A DNA stretch of 15,538 nucleotides from Microbacteriaceae bacterium UBA6152 (lineage in GTDB: Bacteria > Actinomycetota > Actinomycetes > Actinomycetales > Microbacteriaceae), in assembly GCA_002423075.1 (NCBI GenBank), contig DIUS01000048.1:1-15538 (forward strand), in the 5' to 3' direction. Every line of letters starts with the position of its first letter. The first letter of the stretch is position 1. This document shows, in pieces, positions 1 through 7,943 of this stretch. The position numbers and the translations under genes were made by a program. The notes under the pieces are model-generated. The model searched no databases, had not been told where the DNA came from, and worked only from the letters and a program-made list of their open reading frames with translations.

Positions 1-2210
1 TGTCGGTCGAGGCTCAGGCCGAGGCCCGCATCCTCATGCTCGCGTCGAACAACATCCTGAAGCCGTCCGACGGCCGTCCGGTGACGGTTCCGACGCAGGA
101 CATGATCATCGGCCTGCACCACCTCACGACCATTCGCGAGGGTGCCGCCGGCGAAGGCCGCGCGTTCTCGTCGGTCTCCGAGGCGATCATGGCCATGGAT
201 CAGGGTTCGCTGCACCTCAACGCGCCCGCGCGCATCCGCCTGCTCGGTGAGAAGTTCGCCGACGGCCGCGAGCTGCGCGAGACGACGCTGGGCCGCGCGC
301 TGTTCAACGAGCTGCTGCCGGCGGACTACCCGTTCGTCGACGATGTGGCCGACAAGGGCACCATCTCGCAGATCGTCAACGACCTGGCCGAGCGCTACCC
401 GAAGACGATCGTCGCCGCGACGCTCGACAAGGTGAAAGACGCCGGGTTCTACTGGGCCACCCGTTCGGGTGTCACGGTGGCGCTGAGCGACGTCGTCACC
501 CCGCCGAAGAAGAAGCAGATCGTGGCGGAGTACGAGAAGAAGGCCGCGAAGATCCAGACGCAGTTCGACAAGGGCCTCACGACCGACGACGAGCGTCGTC
601 GCGAGCTCGTCGAGCTGTGGACCGAGGGCACCAAAGCCGTCAACGACGAGATGCGGGCGAACTTCCCGGTCGACAACACCATCAACCGCATGGTGACGTC
701 GGGCGCTCGAGGCAACTGGCTGCAGGTCGGCAACATCGCCGGCATGCGTGGCCTCGTGTCGAACCCGCGCGGTGAGATCATCGCGCGACCGATCATCAAC
801 TCGTACCGCGAGGGGCTCTCGGTGGCCGAGTACTTCATCGCCACCCACGGCGCCCGCAAGGGTCTCGCCGACACCGCACTGCGCACGGCCGACTCGGGGT
901 ACCTGACCCGCCGTCTGGTCGATGTCGCGCAAGACGTCATCATCCGTGAAGACGACTGCGGCACCGGCAAGGGCCTCGACTTCCCGATCGCCCACCAGGT
1001 CGACGGCACCTGGGTTCGCGACGACAACGTCGAGAACCTGGTCTTCGCTCGCACGCTGGCCGCTGACGCGGTCAGCGCCGCCGGCAAGGTCGTCGCTCAG
1101 GCAGGCGCCGATGTCGGCGACGTGCTCATCGACCAGCTGGTCGACGCGGGTGTCAGCGAGATCAAGGTTCGCTCGGTGCTCACCTGCGAGTCGGCGGTCG
1201 GTGTCTGCGCCTCGTGCTACGGCCGTTCGCTGGCCACCGGCACGCGCGTCGACCTGGGTGAGGCCGTCGGCATCATCGCGGCGCAGTCGATCGGCGAGCC
1301 CGGTACGCAGCTCACGATGCGCACCTTCCACACGGGTGGCTCGGCCTCGGCCGACGACATCACGCAGGGTCTGCCTCGCGTGACCGAGCTCTTCGAGGCT
1401 CGCACCCCGAAGAGCGCGAGCCCGATCGCCGAGAGCGCCGGTCGCATTTCGATCGACGACTCTGGCGCTCAGCTGAAGATCGTGCTCACGCCCGACAGCG
1501 GTGACGAAGAGGTGGCGTACGCCGTCTCGCGCCGGTCGAACCTGCTCGTAGAAGACGGTCAGCACGTCGAGCTCGGGCAGCAGATCTTCGAGGGTCCCGT
1601 CGACCCGAAGGAGGTTCTGCGCGTCAAGGGCGTGCGCGCCGTGCAGCAGCACCTCGTCGAAGGCGTGCAGGGCGTCTACCGCTCGCAGGGTGTGCCGATC
1701 CACGACAAGCACATCGAGGTCATCGTGCGGCAGATGCTGCGCAAGGTCACCGTCGTCGACCACGGCGAGACCGACCTGCTGCCGGGCGAGCTTGTCGACC
1801 GCTCGAAGTACAACACGCTGAACCGCGCGGCGCTCTCCGAGGGCAAGAAGACCGCCTCGGCGCGTCAAGAGGTCATGGGCATCACCAAGGCCTCGCTCGC
1901 GACCGAGTCGTGGCTCTCAGCGGCGTCGTTCCAGGAGACGACCCGCGTGCTCACCGAAGCCGCCATGCAGGGCAAGCGCGACCCGCTGCTCGGCCTGAAG
2001 GAGAACGTGATCATCGGAAAGCTGATCCCGGCCGGTACCGGTCTGCCGAACTACCGCAACGTGTCGGTCGAGGCGACAGAAGAGGCGAAGGCCGAGCGGT
2101 ACCCCAACCGCATCTTCGCCGACGACTCGAGCTTCACCGAGGCCGACCTGTCGTTCGTCGACTTCGACTCGTTCTCGAGCGACGACGTCACGCCGGGCAC
2201 GTACAACTAG
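1..2210 (+). CDS. rpoC: DNA-directed RNA polymerase subunit beta' (RpoC), 5' truncated by window edge
   Basis: This is the C-terminal part (about 735 codons) of the beta' subunit, which forms the catalytic core of RNA polymerase with beta. The frame is open from base 3 and continues from outside the window; the ATG at 36 is internal. The NADFDGD magnesium loop lies upstream and is not seen. Visible landmarks are the bridge-helix region around ADTALRTADSGYLTRRLV, the four-cysteine zinc cluster (codons at 957, 1185, 1206 and 1215) and the trigger loop containing AAQSIGEPGTQLTMRTFHTG (about 1257-1340). The conserved C-terminal segment (WLSAASFQETTRVLTEAA) follows, then an acidic tail ending at TAG 2208-2210. 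No frameshift or missing key residue is seen. A strong hairpin follows at once, so this is the last gene of the rpoB-rpoC transcript. Identity is certain. Confidence 0.98.
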   Translation, partial: SVEAQAEARILMLASNNILKPSDGRPVTVPTQDMIIGLHHLTTIREGAAGEGRAFSSVSEAIMAMDQGSLHLNAPARIRLLGEKFADGRELRETTLGRALFNELLPADYPFVDDVADKGTISQIVNDLAERYPKTIVAATLDKVKDAGFYWATRSGVTVALSDVVTPPKKKQIVAEYEKKAAKIQTQFDKGLTTDDERRRELVELWTEGTKAVNDEMRANFPVDNTINRMVTSGARGNWLQVGNIAGMRGLVSNPRGEIIARPIINSYREGLSVAEYFIATHGARKGLADTALRTADSGYLTRRLVDVAQDVIIREDDCGTGKGLDFPIAHQVDGTWVRDDNVENLVFARTLAADAVSAAGKVVAQAGADVGDVLIDQLVDAGVSEIKVRSVLTCESAVGVCASCYGRSLATGTRVDLGEAVGIIAAQSIGEPGTQLTMRTFHTGGSASADDITQGLPRVTELFEARTPKSASPIAESAGRISIDDSGAQLKIVLTPDSGDEEVAYAVSRRSNLLVEDGQHVELGQQIFEGPVDPKEVLRVKGVRAVQQHLVEGVQGVYRSQGVPIHDKHIEVIVRQMLRKVTVVDHGETDLLPGELVDRSKYNTLNRAALSEGKKTASARQEVMGITKASLATESWLSAASFQETTRVLTEAAMQGKRDPLLGLKENVIIGKLIPAGTGLPNYRNVSVEATEEAKAERYPNRIFADDSSFTEADLSFVDFDSFSSDDVTPGTYN

Positions 2211-2225
2211 CGGTCAGTCTGAACA

Positions 2226-2265
2226 GGCGAAGGGCTCGCACCGAATGCGGTGCGAGCCCTTCGCC
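2226..2265 (+). terminator. Rho-independent-type terminator of the rpoBC transcript
   Basis: A perfect 18-bp inverted repeat (arms 2226-2243 and 2248-2265) closes on a four-base loop, 15 bases after the rpoC stop codon. No T-run follows, which is common for hairpin terminators in high-GC actinobacteria. It separates rpoC transcription from the pilus locus. Confidence 0.85.
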
Positions 2266-2302
2266 GTACCCGCTGGGGCGCATGTTAACAATGTGACTGG
2301 TG

Positions 2303-2331
2303 TGGACTACCCCCGAACACGGGGCTATTGT
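2303..2331 (+). promoter_or_regulatory. Candidate promoter of the type IV pilus operon
   Basis: The gap between the rpoC terminator and pilB holds TGGACT (2303-2308), 17 bases, then TATTGT (2326-2331), which fits the actinobacterial TANNNT -10 pattern. A second candidate is TTGTCA (2328-2333), 16 bases, then TACCTT (2350-2355). An inverted repeat (GTACG at 2337-2341, CGTAC at 2348-2352, six-base spacer) lies at the likely transcription start and could be an operator. The terminator upstream argues that a promoter must exist here; which pair is used cannot be settled by eye. Confidence 0.4.
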
Positions 2332-2419
2332 CAGCAGTACGGCGTGTCGTACCTTTGCGGTCAGGCAGTCCGTGCATTCGACCCTTCTGGGCGTCTGCAT
2401 CCAGGGGGGAGGGTTTGCC

Positions 2420-4084
2420 ATGGTTTCTGTCAGTGAAGTGCTCATCATCCGTGGGCTCCTGCCCATCGAGACGCTCGACAAGGTGCGGGACGAGGGTGAC
2501 GACGTTGTCGTCGGCAACTTCATCGACCGCGGACTTGTCACTCCCTCGCAGGTCGCCTCGGCCAAGGCCGAGGTCGCTGGGCTCTCGTTCGTCGAGCTCA
2601 GCGAGTACCCCGTCGACCGCGCCGCCGTGTCGCTCGTGCCGGCCCAGCTGTGCCGCCGCCACAACGTGCTGCCCATCCATGCCACGGCCACGACCATCAC
2701 CCTGGCGATGGTCGAACCGGGAGACGTGCTCGCGATGGACGACGTGCGCGCCATCGCGCGCATGCACGTGGTTGCCGTCGTCGCCGAGAAGAGCGACCTT
2801 CTGGCGGCGATCAACCGGTTCCACCGAGCCGACAACGAGCTCAGCGACCTCACCACGGCGATCGAAGAAGAGAACGCCCCGTCGGCGACCGACGAGGTCG
2901 CGCTGCGCGATGCTGATCCCGACGACGCGCCGATCGTCCGCTTCGTGAACCTCATCATCGGCCAGGCGATTCAAGACCTCGCCTCCGACATCCACATCGA
3001 GCCCGGTGAATTCGAGATGCGGGTGCGGTACCGCATCGACGGCGTGCTGCACGACGTGCAGAAGGCGCCCAAGAACATTCAGAACGGCGTCATCTCGCGC
3101 TTGAAGATCATGAGCGACATCAACATCGCCGAGCGCCGACGTCCGCAAGATGGCCGCATGTCGGTGCAGCACGGCGGTCAGGTCATCGACCTGCGCGTGG
3201 CGACACTGCCGACGGTGTGGGGCGAGAAGGTCGTCATGCGCATTCTCGACAACAACGCGACGCGCAAAGACATCGGCGACCTCGGCATGCTCGAGCGCAA
3301 TCTCACCGTCTACCGCAACTCTTATTCCAAGCCCTACGGCATGATCCTCGTGACGGGGCCGACCGGTTCGGGAAAGTCGACCACGCTCTACACGACGCTC
3401 CACGCCGTCGCCCGGCCCGAGATCAACGTCATCACGGTCGAAGATCCGGTCGAGTACCGCATGGAGGGCATCAACCAGGTGCAGGTGAACCCCAAGGCGG
3501 GCCTCACCTTCGCGAGCGCCCTGCGCAGCATTCTGCGCTCCGACCCCGATGTCGTTCTCATCGGTGAGATCCGCGACCAAGAGACGGCGCAGATCGCGAT
3601 CGAGGCCTCGCTCACCGGCCACCTCGTGCTCTCGACGCTGCACACCAACGATGCGCCGAGCGCCATCACCCGCCTCATCGAGATGGATATCGAGCCTTTC
3701 CTCGTCGGCTCGGCGCTCGACTGCGTCGTCGCCCAGCGACTCGCCCGCAAGCTCTGCGACCGCTGCAAGCAGCTGCAGGAGTACGAGCCCTCGCACCTCG
3801 ACAGCCTCGGGTTCGGGCGCCGCGAAGACGAGATGTCTCCGCGCCTGTACCACGCGGTCGGGTGCTCGGCCTGTTCGGGCACCGGATACCGCGGCCGTCT
3901 CGCCCTGCACGAGGTCATGATGGTGAGCGAAGAGATCGAGCGCCTCGCGGTCTCGCGCGCCTCGAGCGTCGAGATCATGCACACCGCCACAGCGCAGGGC
4001 ATGCTCACCCTTCGACAAGACGGATGGGCCAAGGTGCGCGCGGGGCTCACCTCGATCGAAGAGGTTCTGCGCGTCGTCGCGTGA
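2420..4084 (+). CDS. pilB: Type IV pilus extension ATPase PilB (GspE/MshE family)
   Basis: A cytoplasmic hexameric secretion ATPase of 554 residues that powers insertion of pilins into the growing fibre through PilC. An N-terminal MshEN/GspE-N domain occupies roughly residues 1-150. The ATPase core shows Walker A GPTGSGKST (313-321), an Asp box (ITVEDPVEYR), Walker B DPDVVLIGEIRD (375-386, catalytic Glu383) and a His box (SLTGHLVLSTLHTND). Two CxxC pairs (Cys446/449 and Cys482/485) form the zinc site that distinguishes PilB/GspE from PilT. The ATG at 2420 is preferred because a G-rich ribosome site (2404-2413) precedes it and the family N-terminus begins here. The frame is also open back to 2300, but those 40 codons resemble no family sequence and lie over the promoter. 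First gene of the locus; pilT follows after 43 bases. Confidence 0.96.
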   Translation: MVSVSEVLIIRGLLPIETLDKVRDEGDDVVVGNFIDRGLVTPSQVASAKAEVAGLSFVELSEYPVDRAAVSLVPAQLCRRHNVLPIHATATTITLAMVEPGDVLAMDDVRAIARMHVVAVVAEKSDLLAAINRFHRADNELSDLTTAIEEENAPSATDEVALRDADPDDAPIVRFVNLIIGQAIQDLASDIHIEPGEFEMRVRYRIDGVLHDVQKAPKNIQNGVISRLKIMSDINIAERRRPQDGRMSVQHGGQVIDLRVATLPTVWGEKVVMRILDNNATRKDIGDLGMLERNLTVYRNSYSKPYGMILVTGPTGSGKSTTLYTTLHAVARPEINVITVEDPVEYRMEGINQVQVNPKAGLTFASALRSILRSDPDVVLIGEIRDQETAQIAIEASLTGHLVLSTLHTNDAPSAITRLIEMDIEPFLVGSALDCVVAQRLARKLCDRCKQLQEYEPSHLDSLGFGRREDEMSPRLYHAVGCSACSGTGYRGRLALHEVMMVSEEIERLAVSRASSVEIMHTATAQGMLTLRQDGWAKVRAGLTSIEEVLRVVA

Positions 4085-4127
4085 TGCGCGCTCGATTCTC
4101 GTTATCTGCACTCACAAGGGGGACAAC

Positions 4128-5606
4128 ATGACCGAGGCCCAGGGCTTCAGCACCGACGCCGCTGCGGCGCCGGCAGCACCGGGCAGGCGAGTCTGGTCGG
4201 TGACCACCGACAGCGGTGCTCCCGTGGGCTCGGCGACAGTCGCACCTCCCGTCGGCCCGCCGATCGTGCCGTCGGAGTTCTCGCCCCTGCCAGAGCTCGC
4301 CGTCGGGGCACCGCACCTCGCGCCGCCGCCGCCGGTCGGGCAGCCTGTCATCGCCCCTGCTCCTGCCGCCCCTGCCCCGTCCGCTTCTCCGGCGGTCGCG
4401 GATGCTCCGCCTCCCGGTGGTGCCGCCATCGCGGCCGCGCCGCCTCCGGCCGTCTCGTCTGGCACCGTGCTGCCGGGCATCCACCCGCTGCTTCTCGCGG
4501 CCCTGGACGACGTCATCGCGCGCGGAGCGTCCGACCTGCACATCGCCGGCGACTCCTACCCGATGGTGCGCCTCGACGGCGAGCTCCAGCCCGTCGCGAG
4601 CGCGGGGGTGTGGAGCCGAGAAGAGGCGACGCAGATTCTCGAGAGCGTCATGAACGACCGACAGCGCGAGTCGTTCAGTCATGAATGGGAGCTCGACTTC
4701 GCGATCAGTCCGCGGAGCGCCGAACGCTTCCGCGTCAACTACTACAAAGAGCGCGATGCGATGGCCGGTGCTTTCCGGCTCATCCCCACCGAGATCAAGT
4801 CTCTCAAGCAATTGGGCGTGCCCGGGGTCGTATCCCAGTTCGCCACCCTGCCGCGCGGTCTCGTGCTCGTGACCGGCCCGACGGGTTCGGGCAAGTCGAC
4901 GACGCTCGCCGCCCTCATCGACCTCGTCAACAAGTCGCGCGCCGACCACATCGTCACGATCGAAGACCCGATCGAGTTCGTGCACCAGAACCAGCGTTCG
5001 CTCGTGAACCAGCGCGAGGTGGGCAGCGACACCCACTCGTTCGCGAGCGCGCTCAAGCGGGTGCTGCGGCAAGACCCCGACGTGATCCTGATCGGCGAGC
5101 TTCGCGACCTCGAGACCGTGTCGACGGCGCTCACGGCGGCAGAGACCGGCCACCTCGTGTTCGCGACCCTGCACACGCAGTCGGCAGCGCAGACCATCGA
5201 CCGCATCATCGACGTCTTCCCGCCGCACCAGCAGAGTCAGGTGCGCTCGCAGCTCGCGCTCACCCTGCAAGGCGTCGTGTGCCAGACGCTGCTGCCGCGC
5301 GCGACCGGGCAGGGCCGCATCATCGCGACCGAGATCATGATGACGACGGGCGCCATCGCCAACCTGATCCGAGAAGGCAAGACCTACCAGATCACCTCGG
5401 CGCTGCAGGCTGGCCGCGAGTCGGGCATGCACACGATGGACCAGCACCTCGCCGACCTCGTCAACAGCCACATGGTCACCCACGAGGCCGCGCAGCTGAA
5501 GATCCAAGACGCCGAGAACTTCAACAGGCTGGTGCACCGCACGGGTGGTGGGCCGGACGGCGCCGGCAGCGCACCCTTCGCCGACGGATTCGGAGGAGCC
5601 CGCTAG
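4128..5606 (+). CDS. pilT: Twitching motility/retraction ATPase PilT with long Pro/Ala-rich N-terminal extension
   Basis: A hexameric cytoplasmic ATPase that depolymerises the fibre back into the membrane, giving twitching motility and DNA or surface pulling. The 492 residues exceed the usual 340-370. The core begins near residue 117 (LLLAALDDVIARGASDLHI). It carries Walker A GPTGSGKST (250-258), Asp box IVTIEDPIEF, Walker B DPDVILIGELRD (316-327, Glu324) and His box AETGHLVFATLHTQ. The PilT-specific C-terminal motif appears as AIANLIREGKT. There are no CxxC pairs, which separates it from PilB. Residues 1-116 are a low-complexity Pro/Ala/Val-rich segment, probably disordered. The ATG at 4128 follows a G-run ribosome site (4118-4122). 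The extension is unlikely to be a wrong start, because the frame between 4128 and the core contains no ATG and no strong internal ribosome site was noticed. The stop overlaps the pilC start by one base. Confidence 0.95.
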   Translation: MTEAQGFSTDAAAAPAAPGRRVWSVTTDSGAPVGSATVAPPVGPPIVPSEFSPLPELAVGAPHLAPPPPVGQPVIAPAPAAPAPSASPAVADAPPPGGAAIAAAPPPAVSSGTVLPGIHPLLLAALDDVIARGASDLHIAGDSYPMVRLDGELQPVASAGVWSREEATQILESVMNDRQRESFSHEWELDFAISPRSAERFRVNYYKERDAMAGAFRLIPTEIKSLKQLGVPGVVSQFATLPRGLVLVTGPTGSGKSTTLAALIDLVNKSRADHIVTIEDPIEFVHQNQRSLVNQREVGSDTHSFASALKRVLRQDPDVILIGELRDLETVSTALTAAETGHLVFATLHTQSAAQTIDRIIDVFPPHQQSQVRSQLALTLQGVVCQTLLPRATGQGRIIATEIMMTTGAIANLIREGKTYQITSALQAGRESGMHTMDQHLADLVNSHMVTHEAAQLKIQDAENFNRLVHRTGGGPDGAGSAPFADGFGGAR

Positions 5607-6835
5607 TGGCCGCTGCACTCACCTACGCCTACACCGGTCGCGACTCCAGCGGCAAGCTGGTGAAGGGGCGCGTGGATGCTGCGGGCGAGGCCTCAGTCGT
5701 CTCGCGCCTGCGCACCATGGGCATCGCCCCGGTGTCGATCCAGCAGGTGACGGGAGGCACCGGGCTCAATCGCGACATCTCGATGGGTGGTCTCTTCGAC
5801 AAGAAGGTGACGATCAAAGATCTCGCGGTGATGAGCCGCCAGCTCGCGACGATGATCGGCGCCGGTCTGCCCTTGCTCAAATCGCTGACCATTCTGGCAG
5901 ATCAGTCAGAGAACCCGAAGCTCGCCTCCACGCTCGACGAGGTGCGGGGGGCGGTCGAGGAGGGCAGCACGTTCTCTGACGGTCTCGCCAAGCACCCCCG
6001 CGTCTTCCCGCCGATCTTCGTGAACCTCGTGCGCGCCGGCGAGGTCGGGGGCTTTCTCGAGACATCGCTCGAGTCGGTCGCCAAGAACTACGAGAAAGAG
6101 GTCGAGCTCAAGGCCACGATCAAGTCGGCGCTGACCTACCCGGTCGTCGTGCTGATCATGGCGCTGCTCGCCGTGGTCGGCATGATCCTCTTCATCGTTC
6201 CCGTCTTCGACGACCTCTTCAAGGACCTCGGGGGCGAGCTGCCGCTACCCACCCGCATTCTCGTCGGCATCTCGCAGAACATGATCTGGCTGGGGCCACT
6301 CGTGGTCGTCGGATCGATCGTGGGCGCGATCTGGTGGCGAGCAAACCGCCAGACACCGAAGTTCCGGTCGGTCTGGGAGCCGATGCTGCTCAAGATGCCC
6401 GTCTTCGGCGACCTGTTCAAGAAGATCGCGATCGCGCGGTTCACGCGCAACTTCGGCACGATGATCGGCTCTGGTGTACCGATCCTCCAGGCCCTGTCGA
6501 TCATCGGCTCCACATCGGGCAACTGGCAGATCGAGCAGGCCGTGCAGGCGGTGCAGGACTCGGTGCGTCAAGGGCGCACGATCGCGGCGCCGCTCGCGCT
6601 GCAACCGATCTTCCCGAGCATGGTCACGCAGATGATCGCGGTCGGTGAAGACTCGGGTGCCCTCGAGACCATGCTCGAGAAGATCTCCGACTTCTACGAC
6701 AGCGAGGTGCAGAGCACCACCGAGGCGCTCACATCGCTCATCGAGCCGCTCATGATCGCCTTCCTGGGCGTCATCCTCGGCGGCATGATCGTCGCCCTCT
6801 ACCTGCCGATCTTCGACATCTTCAATCAGATCTAG
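5606..6835 (+). CDS. pilC: Type IV pilus inner-membrane platform protein PilC (GspF family)
   Basis: The polytopic membrane platform that couples PilB and PilT to pilin insertion and extraction. It has 409 residues, the normal family length. Two GspF domains are visible: the first about residues 73-195 (LAVMSRQLATMIGAGLPLL) and the second about 276-398 (IARFTRNFGTMIGSGVPIL). Membrane helices lie near 178-200, 226-244 and 380-400, the last followed by YLPIFDIFNQI, a typical family ending. The GTG at 5606 is chosen because ggaggag (5592-5598) sits seven bases upstream and the protein then begins with the family-like ALTYAYTGRDSSGKLVKG. The codon overlaps the pilT stop (TAGTG), indicating coupled translation. 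The frame is also open far upstream inside pilT, but that is a GC-rich shadow. It is followed by a 139-base gap before the pilin. Confidence 0.95.
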   Translation: MAAALTYAYTGRDSSGKLVKGRVDAAGEASVVSRLRTMGIAPVSIQQVTGGTGLNRDISMGGLFDKKVTIKDLAVMSRQLATMIGAGLPLLKSLTILADQSENPKLASTLDEVRGAVEEGSTFSDGLAKHPRVFPPIFVNLVRAGEVGGFLETSLESVAKNYEKEVELKATIKSALTYPVVVLIMALLAVVGMILFIVPVFDDLFKDLGGELPLPTRILVGISQNMIWLGPLVVVGSIVGAIWWRANRQTPKFRSVWEPMLLKMPVFGDLFKKIAIARFTRNFGTMIGSGVPILQALSIIGSTSGNWQIEQAVQAVQDSVRQGRTIAAPLALQPIFPSMVTQMIAVGEDSGALETMLEKISDFYDSEVQSTTEALTSLIEPLMIAFLGVILGGMIVALYLPIFDIFNQI

Positions 6836-6974
6836 TCGCCACGCCGAGGTGACCCCCGCACTGGGGATGCCGCCGCGAAAGGCACACCGACACACTTGCT
6901 TCTGGGGGGCCGGTTTCATGTTCCGTGGGGGGCCCACCTATCAACCTTCACTTGATGGGAAAGGAAACGGACAC
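6836..6974 (+). promoter_or_regulatory. Leader/upstream region of the major pilin gene
   Basis: This is the longest gap inside the pilus locus before the terminator after the pilin. It holds two direct copies of TGGGGGGCC (6903-6911 and 6926-6934) spaced 23 bases apart, about two helical turns. A stem (6937-6944 with 6952-6959, one G-T pair) lies just before the ribosome site GGGAAAGGAAACGG (6957-6970). No convincing -35/-10 pair is present; TTGCTT (6896-6901) lacks a good partner. A separate pilin promoter, a processing site or a stabilising 5' hairpin are all possible. Confidence 0.35.
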
Positions 6975-7361
6975 ATGTCCATTCGCACTGCACTCGAGAA
7001 CCGTCTCAACCGCATCGAGAAGAACGAGAAGGGTTTCACCCTGATCGAGCTGCTCGTTGTCGTCATCATCATCGGCATCCTCGCCGCGATCGCCGTCCCC
7101 GTGTTCCTCGGCCAGCAGGCTCAGGCGCAGGACTCGGCGGCGATCTCCGACCTGGCGACCGCCAAGGTCGCGTTCGTCAGCTCGCTCGTCGCGAATCCCG
7201 ATGGAGACGCCGACACTGCCGCACTCGCCGCCTTGGGCATGCCGGACAGCGTCACGGTCGCCACGCCGGGCCGCGACTTCTGCCTCACGGCGGACAGCGA
7301 CAGCGGAGAGACGTTCATCGTCGACAGCGGCACCGAAGGCCCGCGCGTCGGCACCTGCTGA
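6975..7361 (+). CDS. pilA: Type IV major prepilin (PilA-like)
   Basis: A 128-residue prepilin and the best candidate for the fibre subunit. A 20-residue charged leader ends in Lys-Gly, then the mature protein starts FTLIELLVVV with Glu at +5, the class III signal cut and N-methylated by PilD. The hydrophobic assembly helix runs about residues 21-46. The mature part is small (108 residues). Cys103 and the C-terminal Cys128 probably form the disulfide that closes the D-region, with the cysteine as the very last residue. The ATG at 6975 is chosen because it gives a normal leader and has a purine-rich ribosome site at 6957-6970. The frame is open to 6849 but that would give an implausible 62-residue leader. 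A strong hairpin follows 19 bases after the stop, consistent with this being the most abundant product of the operon. Confidence 0.93.
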   Translation: MSIRTALENRLNRIEKNEKGFTLIELLVVVIIIGILAAIAVPVFLGQQAQAQDSAAISDLATAKVAFVSSLVANPDGDADTAALAALGMPDSVTVATPGRDFCLTADSDSGETFIVDSGTEGPRVGTC

Positions 7362-7380
7362 TCGCACGTTAACGCGCGAC

Positions 7381-7410
7381 AGGTGGGGCCGCCATGGGGC
7401 GGCCCCACCT
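7381..7410 (+). terminator. Intra-operon hairpin (attenuating terminator) after the pilin gene
   Basis: A perfect 13-bp, very GC-rich stem (7381-7393 with 7398-7410) with loop ATGG sits 19 bases after the pilin stop. It lacks a T-run. The genes downstream have no obvious promoter, so it probably terminates part of the transcripts or protects the pilin mRNA 3' end, keeping minor pilins scarce relative to the major pilin. Confidence 0.75.
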
Positions 7411-7493
7411 TCCGCTCCACCAGGCCCGCGCAGCCGATGACGGCGCCGACAACTTCACAAGCAATGCACGAATCAACACGATCGGGGGGGATC

Positions 7494-7943
7494 ATGACGA
7501 TGGAGCGCACTCGCTCTCGCCGTGATGACGCGCGCTCCGCGCGCCACCTCGACGCCGATGGCGGCATCGGCCTCATCGAGATCATCATCTCGATGTTCCT
7601 CATCTCGCTGCTCGCGATCGCGTTCATTCCCGTGATCGTCTCCGCTCTTCGCGCATCCGAGCTCAACTCGACCTCGGCGACCGCGACCCGCCTCGTGTCT
7701 CAAGCCATCGACGACGCTCGCTCTCGCGGCGCCGCCGACTGCGCCGCCGCGCAGCTGCTCAATGCCGAGCTCGAAGAGGTCGACGCACAAGGCGTCACGA
7801 TCCGCGTCACCACGTCGGTTCCTCCTGTCGGCACGTGCGTCGACGGTAGCGCCATGACCGTGACGGTCGTGGCGGTCGACGACGCCGACGACTCGCGCCT
7901 GGCAGATGCCCGTACCCAGATCTTCTTGGCAGGCACACCGTGA
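7494..7943 (+). CDS. Type IV minor prepilin (PilV/GspI-like position)
   Basis: A 149-residue prepilin. A 24-residue basic leader ends Gly-Gly, then IGLIEIIISMF starts the mature protein with Glu at +5, so it should be processed by PilD. The assembly helix covers about residues 25-48. The globular part has Cys83 and Cys115, a likely disulfide. As the first minor pilin of a three-gene set it takes the place of PilV/GspI, but sequence alone does not prove that equivalence. The ATG at 7494 follows seven consecutive G residues (7484-7490). A GTG at 7383 in the same frame would put the start inside the terminator hairpin and is rejected. The stop overlaps the next start by four bases (GTGA), indicating coupled translation. 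Confidence 0.85.
   Translation: MTMERTRSRRDDARSARHLDADGGIGLIEIIISMFLISLLAIAFIPVIVSALRASELNSTSATATRLVSQAIDDARSRGAADCAAAQLLNAELEEVDAQGVTIRVTTSVPPVGTCVDGSAMTVTVVAVDDADDSRLADARTQIFLAGTP

Noticed and set aside
2283..2290. TGTTAACA palindrome, with a second GTTAAC at 7368-7373
   Set aside because: AT-rich six-base words are rare here, but two copies at unrelated positions (one upstream of pilB, one between pilin and terminator) are not enough to call a site.
2300..2419. Forty-codon N-terminal extension of PilB
   Set aside because: No ribosome site, unlike the family, and it would overlap the predicted promoter. The ATG at 2420 has a strong G-rich ribosome site.
2285..4111. A 608-codon open frame on the minus strand across pilB
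   Set aside because: It mirrors the codon structure of pilB in a GC-rich genome, is rich in Arg/Asp/His/Val as such shadows are, and shows no recognisable domain or ribosome site.
4685..5605. Upstream extension of the pilC frame into pilT
   Set aside because: The extension is Arg/Pro-rich shadow sequence; the GTG at 5606 with a ribosome site gives the normal family N-terminus and length.
4047..5618. A 523-codon open frame on the minus strand across pilT
   Set aside because: Shadow of the clearly identified pilT; low-complexity Arg/Gly-rich composition.
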